DNA of 13,986 bases from CBEUVQ01 sp965546615 (lineage in GTDB: Bacteria > Bacillota > Desulfotomaculia > Desulfotomaculales > Desulfohalotomaculaceae). This document shows, piece after piece, positions 7,995 to 13,986 of this stretch. The position numbers and the translations under genes are program-made. The DNA lies in contig CBEUVQ010000049.1 in assembly GCA_965546615.1 (NCBI GenBank), positions 1 to 13,986 on the forward strand. The letters are read 5' to 3'. The number at the start of each line of letters is the position of its first letter. Within the stretch, counting starts at the first letter, position 1. The notes beneath the pieces were generated by a model that did not search any database, was not told where the DNA came from, and worked only from the letters and a program-made list of their open reading frames with translations.

Positions 7995-8465
7995 ATGACT
8001 AAACATCAATTGGCTGCCCAAAGTTCTCCGACCGGTTCAACACAACAACAGCCGAAAATGTATGTTCCGAAGGAACAAATTGCCTACGCTAAAATGATTA
8101 ATTACGGATCTATGATTGGGATAATTTTATTGGCGGTAACATTTGTTGTATATGTAAGCGGATTGGCACCTAGTCTTGTCAGTCCGGAACAAGTAGCGGC
8201 AAATTGGAGTTTAAGTGCCGAAGAATTTTTGCAGGCAACTAACACACCTCATGGCTGGGCGTGGTTGGGTATGTTAAATTACGGTAATTTCCTCAGTTTA
8301 ATTGGTATTGCTTGGTTGGCAGGTTTAACTATTCTTGCTTATTTGATGTTTTTGGTACCGGCCTATTTAAAACAAAAAGATGTGCCTTTTTTAACAATAG
8401 CAGTCACTGAAGTAATAGTGCTTATTGTTGCAGCTTCTGGTATACTGGGTACTGGTGGTCACTAG
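7995..8465 (+). CDS. Small 3-TM membrane protein, permease partner (cassette A)
   Basis: Uncharacterised membrane protein, 156 aa. A hydrophilic Gln/Ser-rich N-terminus (1-30) is followed by three predicted membrane helices (about 38-58, 97-121 and 131-150). Between helices 1 and 2 lies a loop of about 38 residues with several Trp (NWSLSAEEFLQATNTPHGWAW region), and the protein ends in SGILGTGGH. Similar small proteins next to TauE/SafE permeases occur in sulfur-metabolising anaerobes as far as I recall; I cannot give a family number with certainty. GGGAGG 9 nt upstream is a strong ribosome binding site. The 21-nt gap from the permease suggests a shared transcript and perhaps a complex. It has no evident similarity to the second gene of cassette B. 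Confidence 0.75.
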   Translation: MTKHQLAAQSSPTGSTQQQPKMYVPKEQIAYAKMINYGSMIGIILLAVTFVVYVSGLAPSLVSPEQVAANWSLSAEEFLQATNTPHGWAWLGMLNYGNFLSLIGIAWLAGLTILAYLMFLVPAYLKQKDVPFLTIAVTEVIVLIVAASGILGTGGH

Positions 8466-8487
8466 CAAGTTGTTTGTGAAATTTTCA

Positions 8488-8509
8488 AGGCGACCTGTAA
8501 AGGTCGCCT
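8488..8509 (+). other. Intercistronic stem-loop, GNRA tetraloop (cassette A)
   Basis: Perfect 9-bp stem AGGCGACCT (8488-8496) and AGGTCGCCT (8501-8509) closed by a GTAA loop, which is a GNRA-type tetraloop in RNA. It lies 22 nt after the membrane protein stop and 25 nt before the CBS start. No T-run follows, so full termination is unlikely. An mRNA processing or stability element, or a weak attenuator, fits better. A stem-loop sits at the same place in cassette B. Confidence 0.75.
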
Positions 8510-8534
8510 CATCCCAAAGGGGGATATATTTAAA

Positions 8535-9137
8535 ATGTCGTCACCAGACAAGTTAACAGCTAAGGACATTATGCTTCCGGCAGACAGCTACCCGGTAATT
8601 TATAAAGATGAAACAGTTAAAAGAGCTTTTTCTAAATTTCAGTTTTCATTGTTGTCGCGCCAAAACAAAAGAAGAAATTTGCTGGTTTTAGACCGTAATG
8701 ATACTCCGATCGGTTGGGTGACACTGCAGGACATATTTAAGATAATGTATTCCGGCAATTTAAGTTTAAAAAATGTTCGCGGTTGGAACCTGGCAAGACT
8801 CAGCGGTCCATCGGTATATTTTGCGAAAGAACTTTTAAATTGGTCTCCGAACAACATCTGGGAATCATTAGATAAAAATTGTCAAAAAGTTGCCTCTTTA
8901 AAAATATCTGAAGTATTGAGACCGTTAGAATCCGGGGCGGTGCATGCCAGTGCATCATTAAACGCAGTTGCTGCCGTGATGTCTGAAAGCAACTTATCTA
9001 CACTGCCGGTGGTTGAAAACGGTAAATTAGTAGGCTTTGTGCGAGCTGAAGATATAATTTTGGAAATGGCCAAAGTAGTAATGGCCCCGGCGGAAGATAA
9101 AGAAAAGCCAACTATACCTGTGACAAAAAATCCTTAA
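8535..9137 (+). CDS. Twin CBS-domain protein (cassette A)
   Basis: Soluble protein of 200 aa with two CBS motifs. The first runs over about residues 8-70 (AKDIMLP...VKRAFSKF...LLVLDRNDTPIGWVTLQDI). The second covers about 124-180 (ISEVLRP...LNAVAAVMSESNLSTLPVVENGKLVGFVRAEDI). CBS pairs usually bind adenosine-type ligands and act as regulatory sensors (family knowledge); which ligand applies here is open. There is no attached enzymatic or DNA-binding domain, so it probably acts on a partner: the permease or the HTH protein that follows after 22 nt. The ribosome binding site AAAGGGGG lies before the ATG. It is a clear paralogue of the CBS gene in cassette B, sharing DIM-P----PVIY-DET, KFQF, D-PIGW, LAGP/LSGP-like and TLPVV motifs. 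Confidence 0.88.
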   Translation: MSSPDKLTAKDIMLPADSYPVIYKDETVKRAFSKFQFSLLSRQNKRRNLLVLDRNDTPIGWVTLQDIFKIMYSGNLSLKNVRGWNLARLSGPSVYFAKELLNWSPNNIWESLDKNCQKVASLKISEVLRPLESGAVHASASLNAVAAVMSESNLSTLPVVENGKLVGFVRAEDIILEMAKVVMAPAEDKEKPTIPVTKNP

Positions 9138-9159
9138 TACTTTAAGGAGTGAATATATA

Positions 9160-9918
9160 ATGGGAAGAGCCAATACCAAGCACAACCATATTGCCAATGT
9201 CAACTTAGTGTTAAACCATTTGCGAAAAACTACCCCTGACGGCGGGGCAACGCTAACTGAATTGGCGGAATTATGTGCTGTAAGTACACGAAATATATAT
9301 CGTTATCTAAATGAGCTGGAACAAATTGGTTTTGATATTGTACGGCCGGTACAAAATAAACCCGGTGTACCCGGCCAAGGCAAATACCGTTTAAGAAACC
9401 GTACTTTGCCGTATTCTCGGATAGATGCTAACTTAATGATGCTCATTGGTGTATATGCTCAAAAACAAATTCACTACCGTGAGCAGCTGCAGTCAATTTA
9501 TGAATTTTTTATTAGGCACATGGCTATTAAAAACCATTTAACACTGCCTGCAGACTGGAAATTAGAAGACTTAAAGCAGTCTCCCGCTAAAAGTACAGTA
9601 ACTTATTTACACACTGCCAAAGATCAAAAGAAAACTTCTAAATCCGAAAGTATTGTGATTATATTAAGTGCGTCTGCTGCTAAAAGGTATCGCAAAGTGC
9701 AGTCGCCGTTTAATGCTGTTGAAAAAGAGCTGCCTGATGGTTCTCTGCAGCTTACTCTGCCGCCGGTTAGTTCTAGTGACTTGCTGCCATGGCTGTTTCA
9801 GTGGGGCGGCGAAACAGAGATTATCACCCCGGTTTCGTTACGCACTAAGCTGACAGATTTCTGCAAAGCAGTGTTAAACGCCCATAGTGATAAATACTTA
9901 TCCGGCAAAATCAGTTGA
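9160..9918 (+). CDS. HTH transcriptional regulator, DeoR/HTH-11-like (cassette A)
   Basis: Putative DNA-binding protein of 252 aa. The N-terminal winged HTH (about 11-80) has TLTELAELCAVSTRNIYRYLNELEQIG, with the recognition helix around 42-53, and a wing in KPGVPGQGKYRLRN. The middle (about 85-135) is a helical region shared with the cassette B paralogue. The C-terminal 110 residues are unique to this copy and I do not recognise them; no WYL domain or sugar-binding fold is evident. AAGGAG lies 10 nt upstream of the ATG. It is the last gene of the operon, followed by a terminator. It probably controls its own or the facing cassette, perhaps with the CBS protein sensing the signal; that link is inferred only from the pairing of both genes in both cassettes. 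Confidence 0.8.
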   Translation: MGRANTKHNHIANVNLVLNHLRKTTPDGGATLTELAELCAVSTRNIYRYLNELEQIGFDIVRPVQNKPGVPGQGKYRLRNRTLPYSRIDANLMMLIGVYAQKQIHYREQLQSIYEFFIRHMAIKNHLTLPADWKLEDLKQSPAKSTVTYLHTAKDQKKTSKSESIVIILSASAAKRYRKVQSPFNAVEKELPDGSLQLTLPPVSSSDLLPWLFQWGGETEIITPVSLRTKLTDFCKAVLNAHSDKYLSGKIS

Positions 9919-9925
9919 TTTAATT

Positions 9926-9950
9926 AAGCGTGGCAATTGCCCGCTTTTAT
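9926..9950 (+). terminator. Terminator of cassette A
   Basis: Stem AAGCG-T-GGC (9926-9934), loop AATT, then GCC-CGCTT (9939-9946) with a one-base bulge, followed by TTTTATTCTTT. It lies 7 nt after the HTH stop and overlaps the end of the convergent permease gene, whose TAA is at 9949-9947. Confidence 0.65.
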
Positions 9951-10978
9951 TCTTTATAAATGTTTTTTACGGGATAATAATCCTCATCGTTATAAGGAAC
10001 ATATTGTTCTTCATCGGAAATGCCGGCAATGATTTTTTCCATCATTAAATAAATAATAATAATTACCGACGGTGAAAAAACAGCAGCAATAATCAGTAAT
10101 TTAGCAAACTTGACAAAGCCAAAAATCATTAAAATCAAGGCACCGACGGTTTTTATTCCGGCCATAATCAATAATGTTTCTTTAGTTTTAGCCGATACCT
10201 TTTCTTCCGGAATTGCCTTTGCTGCCGCATAACCAAATTGCGAACCGATAATGACACCAACAAACAAAAATGTAGTGGTTAATACCGCCAAATAACCTGC
10301 TTGTGACCACAGCACAACACCGAAAACAGCAGTTATCAGCAGCGCAATAAAGTCAGTGGCGACAGCAATCGGCAGAGGTACAGCCAAAAAATACATCAGC
10401 AGCGGTATGCGTGCCAGAAATGCTCCACCACCCAATAGGCCGGTTAATAATCCCCCTGCTAAGCCAATTAACACCGGTATCCAAAATGAAACCCTCACCA
10501 CCGGATTGAGGTGAAATTTGGGCGGTATTTTAATGCGGCTGAATTTAGGAAGCAGTGACAAACCGCAGTTCAGCAAATTGTTTCGCTTTAACAGCACCAG
10601 TCCACAAATTGACAGCAGTACAATGTACAAACATTTGATTATAATATCTGTCACTTGATAATGCTCCATAAAGGCAATGAGGAAACTGCTCGCCCATAAG
10701 CCCATAACACCGGTGCCCGCTAAAATCAATGCCAACCGCCATTGAATGTGCTTGAAAAAATTATAATAAAGATTATCAAACAATGATTTACCACAAGCAT
10801 GCGCCAAATCACTCCCCACAGCAAATACCATGGGAATACCAAAGATATTCATCGCCGGTACGGTAAAAAACATCGCTTTAAAACCGAAGAAAGCACCCAA
10901 TAGTCCGACACTAAAACCAATAATCATTATTACGTATGGATTTATAAATATTTCGGTGCCGGCATAATTTAAAAGCAT
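9947..10978 (-). CDS. TauE/SafE family permease, third copy, with degenerate first glycine motif
   Basis: TauE/SafE-type integral membrane protein, 343 aa from the preferred start. The ATG at 10978 is chosen because AAGGGG lies 8 nt upstream; an in-frame start at 11083 would add 35 residues that include two Cys and run through a hairpin, with no ribosome binding site. The second half carries a normal glycine motif (LTGLLGGGAFLARIP). In the first half the expected V-G-G-G is replaced: residues 28-38 read GAFFGFKAMFF, although the following VPAMNIFGIPMVFAVGSDLAH is normal. The central loop has RIKIPPKFHLNP, also seen as LKIPPK in the cassette B permease, so these two are closer to each other than to cassette A. 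The C-terminus is an acidic, Tyr-rich tail (EEQYVPYNDEDYYP). It follows the cassette B HTH gene after a terminator, so it probably has its own promoter. Confidence 0.85.
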   Translation of the reverse strand: MLLNYAGTEIFINPYVIMIIGFSVGLLGAFFGFKAMFFTVPAMNIFGIPMVFAVGSDLAHACGKSLFDNLYYNFFKHIQWRLALILAGTGVMGLWASSFLIAFMEHYQVTDIIIKCLYIVLLSICGLVLLKRNNLLNCGLSLLPKFSRIKIPPKFHLNPVVRVSFWIPVLIGLAGGLLTGLLGGGAFLARIPLLMYFLAVPLPIAVATDFIALLITAVFGVVLWSQAGYLAVLTTTFLFVGVIIGSQFGYAAAKAIPEEKVSAKTKETLLIMAGIKTVGALILMIFGFVKFAKLLIIAAVFSPSVIIIIYLMMEKIIAGISDEEQYVPYNDEDYYPVKNIYKE

Positions 10979-10995
10979 AATGTCAGCCCCTTTAC

Positions 10996-11014
10996 TCACT
11001 GCCTCTGGCAGTGA
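10996..11014 (-). promoter_or_regulatory. Hairpin next to the ribosome binding site of the third permease
   Basis: Perfect 8-bp stem TCACTGCC/GGCAGTGA (10996-11003 and 11007-11014) with a 3-nt loop. It ends only about 4 nt upstream of the AAGGGG site used by the ATG at 10978. It could tune translation or protect the 5' end. No T-run follows, so it is not a terminator. Confidence 0.5.
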
Positions 11015-11097
11015 CAATTTATTTATCACTACAATAAGGTAATTTTGACAAAAAGTACAGCTTGATATAGGGTTCACAATCACAATTACCTGCTATT

Positions 11098-11171
11098 TTT
11101 GAATATTTACAGAAAAATACTATGTTTTTTCTAATAGTGAAGTTTTTTTGTCATAACAAAAAATATTCAAA
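11098..11171. repeat. Separated inverted repeat in the upstream region of the third permease
   Basis: Arms TTTGAATATTT (11098-11108) and AAATATTCAAA (11161-11171), a perfect 11-bp inverted repeat with about 52 bp between. It may be a pair of regulator half-sites or a large dyad near the promoter. The composition is very AT-rich, so chance is possible. No confident -35/-10 pair or sigma-54 site was found in the 10979-11196 gap. Confidence 0.35.
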
Positions 11172-11186
11172 TAATGAACATATGTT

Positions 11187-11220
11187 AAAAAGAAAATACC
11201 GGCACTAACAAGCGCCGGTA
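11187..11220 (-). terminator. Terminator of cassette B
   Basis: On the minus strand, stem TACCGGC (complement of 11214-11220) and GCCGGTA (complement of 11197-11203) with a 10-nt loop is followed by TTTTCTTTTT. It lies 14 nt after the stop of the HTH gene and separates cassette B from the third permease gene. Confidence 0.8.
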
Positions 11221-11234
11221 CACATTAAACTATT

Positions 11235-11648
11235 TCAGCACCTTAATGCCCAGCCGGAAGGTAAGCTCAATCTGTTTTTTAAAGCCAAATGTTTAATCAA
11301 TAACTCCAATGTTTGACACAGCAGCCGCCGGCACTCATATGCACCAACAATACAATAGCTGATAAAAATAATTACTTCTGCATCTTCACTAAATTCCTGA
11401 TTAATGCTGTATGCTAAGCGGTACCTGCCGCGGCCGCTCAAAGCCGGCTTTATCTGCACCGGACGGATTATTTCAATACCCATCTTCTCAATATCATTTA
11501 GATAGCGATAAATATTGCGGGTGCTAACACCACAAATTTCTGCCATTTCTTTCAGAGTTAATCCCCCGGCAGGAGCAGCTTTTTGCAGTTCATGAATTAA
11601 TAAGTTTATATTTTCCTGGCGTTTATTTTTCTTTTTAGGATTAGTCAC
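11235..11648 (-). CDS. Short HTH regulator, paralogue of the cassette A HTH protein (cassette B)
   Basis: Putative DNA-binding protein of about 137 aa. The winged HTH is very similar to the cassette A copy: LTLKEMAEICGVSTRNIYRYLNDIEKMGIEIIRPVQ, with IYRYLN in the recognition helix and a wing in KPALSGRGRYRL. The helical middle region is also kept (LLIKHLALKNRLSLPSGW against FFIRHMAIKNHLTLPADW), but the protein ends right there and lacks the C-terminal 110 residues of the other copy. The GTG at 11648 is preferred because GGAGG lies 10 nt upstream; the GTG at 11657 is only 1 nt from that site. The terminator follows within 14 nt, so the short form may be the intact gene and not a recent break. 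If it dimerises with the long copy it could modulate it (inference). Confidence 0.78.
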   Translation of the reverse strand: MTNPKKKNKRQENINLLIHELQKAAPAGGLTLKEMAEICGVSTRNIYRYLNDIEKMGIEIIRPVQIKPALSGRGRYRLAYSINQEFSEDAEVIIFISYCIVGAYECRRLLCQTLELLIKHLALKNRLSLPSGWALRC

Positions 11649-11670
11649 AGCTGTCACACCTCCAAAATAA

Positions 11671-12228
11671 TTACGGACTGTGTGCAGCAGGCATTGCTGT
11701 AATTCCGGCCATTTCTAACATAATATCTTCTAATTTCACAAAACCAATCAGCTTATCTCGGTCAACTACCGGCAGTGTATACAGCTTATGTTTGTGCATA
11801 ACTGAAACTACTTCTTTAAAAGCAGCCTCAGCATTAACAGCATTATTTTTAAATAACCGGATACTCTCCCCCACCTGTTTACCGGCAGCTTTATGACACT
11901 GCTCAGTTAACGTTTCCCAACTATTCGGCAGCAAATTAATTACTTCCCGGGCATAATGAGCAAACGGGCCGGCCAATTCAGAAAGGTTATACCTGTTGGT
12001 GTAACTTTTACCGAGAATTATCGCTAATAAATCTTCCGGTAAAAGCCAACCAATCGGAATATCCCGGCGGTTAATCACTACCAGCGAAAGTTTTTTCGAT
12101 TGGTTGGAACAAAACAAAAACTGAAATTTTGTCAATGCCCGTTCTATTGTTTCATCTTCATAAATTACAGGACAAGCAGATACCGGCATCATAATATCGC
12201 GGGCAGTTACTTTTCTCGGCGCTGACAT
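11671..12228 (-). CDS. Twin CBS-domain protein, paralogue (cassette B)
   Basis: Soluble two-CBS protein of about 185 aa. The first CBS covers roughly the first 70 residues (VTARDIMMPVSACPVIYEDETIERALTKF and DIPIGWLLPEDLL). The second lies near the C-terminus (VGESIRLF...VVSVMHKHKLYTLPVVDRDKLIGFVKLEDI). It aligns along its whole length with the cassette A copy, which has a slightly longer tail. The ATG at 12228 is preferred over 12234: it gives MSAPRKVTARDIM against MSSPDKLTAKDIM, and the GGGGG site is 8 nt away instead of 2. The HTH gene follows with a gap of about 22 nt. A cytosolic adenylate-type ligand sensor is the family expectation; the ligand is unknown. Confidence 0.88.
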   Translation of the reverse strand: MSAPRKVTARDIMMPVSACPVIYEDETIERALTKFQFLFCSNQSKKLSLVVINRRDIPIGWLLPEDLLAIILGKSYTNRYNLSELAGPFAHYAREVINLLPNSWETLTEQCHKAAGKQVGESIRLFKNNAVNAEAAFKEVVSVMHKHKLYTLPVVDRDKLIGFVKLEDIMLEMAGITAMPAAHSP

Positions 12229-12252
12229 TTTCATCTCCCCCTGTTTTGTTGA

Positions 12253-12276
12253 AGCCGCCCACGGCTGTGGGCGGCT
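12253..12276 (-). other. Intercistronic stem-loop (cassette B)
   Basis: Perfect 10-bp, GC-rich stem AGCCGCCCAC (12253-12262) and GTGGGCGGCT (12267-12276) with a 4-nt loop. It lies 22 nt after the stop of the membrane protein and about 19-25 nt before the CBS start. On the minus strand no T-run follows (TCAACAAAACA). It has the same position and build as the stem-loop in cassette A, but a different sequence. Confidence 0.75.
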
Positions 12277-12298
12277 CTTTGTAGATTCGTACAGGTTT

Positions 12299-13000
12299 TT
12301 AACCGGCTTTCTTCTTACCGGCTGCCATAATGCCTATCCCCTCAAAGATGAAGAATATGCTAAACCCCAGAACCATAGTATAAGCAACATAGAACAAAAG
12401 CAAGAAAGCCAATCTTCCGGATGCTTCAGACACTGCTTTCCCTTGAATACCAAAATAGTTGTAACCGGGTTCAACACCTTTTACTTTAAAGTCGTTAATC
12501 AGCTTCGCCTGTTCAAAATTCTTGCTTTCCTGCAGTTTATTATATATCTGATCCAGCGCAAACCACCAATTGTACATTGCTGCTTTGGCATCTAAACGGT
12601 ATTCGTTTTGAAAAACTTCGCCCTTATTGGCAAAAGCAGCATCACAATCCCGCAAAATTGCCGTGGTTATTTCTCCAAAGTCACCGGAAATGCTTACTTT
12701 GTCGGCCTCTGCTTGGGCTTGGGCGCCAACTTTATTAAACATTGCCGCAATGGTTTGTGCCTGTTCAGCATCCTCAGCTTTAAACGATGTGCTTAGTTTT
12801 ATACCGCGCTGTTCTTCAGCTTTTGTTATCAAATCAGGAACTTGGTAACAAGAATCTTTTGACAAGCGATTAAATAAACGGTCGGCATAGTTAAAAGCGT
12901 TTAAGTTATCAAATGACGGCGTCCACATACAGCAAAATATTATAACGAACAGTGCAAACAGAGCTATGCCAATGTTAAATTCTTTTTTATTGACTATCAT
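12299..13000 (-). CDS. Two-TM protein with extracytoplasmic domain, permease partner (cassette B)
   Basis: Uncharacterised membrane protein, 233 aa. TM1 is at about 9-27 and TM2 at about 198-220, with a Lys-rich C-terminus (GKKKAG), so both ends should face the cytoplasm. The 170 residues between lie outside. That domain is mostly helical in appearance, rich in Ala/Glu/Lys, with two cysteines (C51, C119) that could pair, and an aromatic stretch MYNWWFALDQIY. The start codon overlaps the permease stop by one base (TAATG), with GAGGAG upstream, so the two are translationally coupled and likely work together. A sensor or accessory subunit for the exporter is a guess; I do not recognise the family with certainty. 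Confidence 0.75.
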   Translation of the reverse strand: MIVNKKEFNIGIALFALFVIIFCCMWTPSFDNLNAFNYADRLFNRLSKDSCYQVPDLITKAEEQRGIKLSTSFKAEDAEQAQTIAAMFNKVGAQAQAEADKVSISGDFGEITTAILRDCDAAFANKGEVFQNEYRLDAKAAMYNWWFALDQIYNKLQESKNFEQAKLINDFKVKGVEPGYNYFGIQGKAVSEASGRLAFLLLFYVAYTMVLGFSIFFIFEGIGIMAAGKKKAG

Positions 13001-13986
13001 TATTGGCTCACTCCTCTCCCGCTAACGGAAGCGCTTGACGCTATTGCTTCTGCCCTCAATTTTCCGACATTTGTAATAAACTTGCTGAATACCCACAGAG
13101 CAAAGAAGGTGATAATCCCAAAGAATAACCAGTTGCCTATTGTGTTGATTGTATTTGCGGTGTCGTTACCGATATTTATATAACCCAGCTTTTGCAGTTT
13201 CGGCGGCAGGGCGCAAAGGCGGTTAACAAAACCGGCTAATATAGTGGTGGCGTAAAAGCCTTTAATCACACCACCGGAAACTACTTTAGTGGTAATCGCA
13301 CCAACTTGAATACCCAGCAAAGAGCCAAGCAGCATACCCATCGCTAAGGTGTAAAAAATATAACCGTAGATCGCATATTGACCAATAGAACCGTAACCGG
13401 CAGTAAAGATAATCTGCAAGATGTCTGTACCTACCGTTGTACCGGTGGATACACCCAGGCCGTATACAAAAGCGGGGAAGGTAAGGAACCCTCCGCCAAC
13501 ACCCATCATTGATGCAGCTAAGCCGACTATCCCACCAACGGCAGCGACAAATACACCGGAAATTGATCTTCCGCCGGGAACAACGTGCTCGTCAAAGGTA
13601 ACTTTCGGCGGTATTTTTAAGCTCTGCAGCCATCTGGCCAAACCTGTGAGTTTTTCTGAGCCGCCGTGAACATCATCGGCAGCTCTGTTCATCAGGTAGT
13701 CTGCCATGGCATAGATCCCTAAGAACCCAAGCATTACCGCATAAATTAAGCTGATGACAAAGTCACTGATTACCGGGTTAAAATTATACAGCGCTCGGTT
13801 GATATAACCACCGCAGGTAACACCAATGAATGAACCAACCAAGAAAGTAACAGCCAGTTTTACGTTTACATTACCAAGTTTTTTGTGTACCGTAGTACCC
13901 ATGATTGCTTTTGCAAAGATATGGAACTGATCGGTACCGACAGCTAAAATACCTTTGACACCAAAGCTCATCAATGCCGGTGTAAT
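13000..13986 (-). CDS. TauE/SafE family permease, 5' end cut by window (cassette B)
   Basis: TauE/SafE-type integral membrane protein. The reading frame stays open to the window edge (ITPALMSFGVKG before the first internal Met), so the true start, the first helix and the first glycine motif lie outside. About 328 residues are visible. The part after the first motif reads SFGVKGILAVGTDQFHIFAKAIMGT, followed by helices, a central loop with LKIPPKVTFDEHVVPGG, and the second glycine motif MGVGGGFLTFPAFVYGLGVS with VGTDILQ. It is larger than the cassette A permease and shares the IPPK loop with the third permease. Its stop overlaps the next start by one base. Export of sulfite or a related sulfur anion is the family expectation; the substrate is unproven. 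Confidence 0.87.
   Translation of the reverse strand: MTPALMSFGVKGILAVGTDQFHIFAKAIMGTTVHKKLGNVNVKLAVTFLVGSFIGVTCGGYINRALYNFNPVISDFVISLIYAVMLGFLGIYAMADYLMNRAADDVHGGSEKLTGLARWLQSLKIPPKVTFDEHVVPGGRSISGVFVAAVGGIVGLAASMMGVGGGFLTFPAFVYGLGVSTGTTVGTDILQIIFTAGYGSIGQYAIYGYIFYTLAMGMLLGSLLGIQVGAITTKVVSGGVIKGFYATTILAGFVNRLCALPPKLQKLGYINIGNDTANTINTIGNWLFFGIITFFALWVFSKFITNVGKLRAEAIASSASVSGRGVSQ

Noticed and set aside
8488..8509. Stem-loop as a rho-independent terminator
   Set aside because: No T-run follows and the CBS gene starts 25 nt later with a strong ribosome binding site; kept as an intercistronic element instead.
10979..11083. N-terminal extension of the third permease by 35 residues
   Set aside because: It has no ribosome binding site, is not hydrophobic in the way the family starts, and its DNA holds a hairpin and the binding site of the preferred ATG.
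1..13986. tRNA, rRNA, CRISPR array, insertion sequence or phage genes
   Set aside because: No tRNA-like cloverleaf, regularly spaced repeats, transposase or phage-like proteins were seen on either strand.

Overview
The window most likely comes from an anaerobic, Gram-positive-type bacterium (Bacillota, Clostridia or a neighbouring class). This is an inference from strong purine-rich ribosome binding sites, several TTG/GTG starts, moderately AT-rich intergenic DNA, an orphan PflX-like radical SAM enzyme and a sigma-54 two-component system. TauE/SafE permeases with small membrane partners are, from general knowledge, common in sulfur-metabolising anaerobes, but no sulfur enzyme lies in the window.

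Left part (1-6409): a partial RlmD/RumA-type 23S rRNA m5U methyltransferase (minus strand, cut by the window edge); a divergent MFS efflux-type transporter; a terminator shared with a convergent PflX-like radical SAM protein; then an NtrC-type sigma-54 response regulator translationally coupled behind its sensor histidine kinase (both minus strand).

Regulatory gap (6410-7025): about 600 bp between the kinase and the first permease gene. It holds a perfect -24/-12 sigma-54 promoter reading to the right, an inverted repeat about 150 bp upstream that could be the enhancer site of the NtrC-type regulator, and a leader of roughly 360 nt with a stable hairpin. The simplest model is that the kinase/regulator pair activates the rightward operon.

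Right part (7026-13986): two cassettes of the same design in convergent, mirror-image orientation. Cassette A (plus strand): TauE/SafE permease, 3-TM small membrane protein, twin-CBS protein, DeoR-like HTH protein. Cassette B (minus strand): TauE/SafE permease (N-terminus outside the window), 2-TM protein with an extracytoplasmic domain, twin-CBS paralogue, shortened HTH paralogue. Between them, downstream of B on the minus strand, lies a third TauE/SafE protein whose first glycine motif is degenerate. In both cassettes a strong stem-loop without a U-tract sits between the membrane genes and the CBS gene. The CBS and HTH proteins are clear paralogues, while the second genes look unrelated. The whole looks like a duplicated and diverged membrane export unit (sulfite, sulfonate or a similar anion; substrate not provable here) with its own CBS/HTH regulatory module. 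This is the most interesting content of the window.
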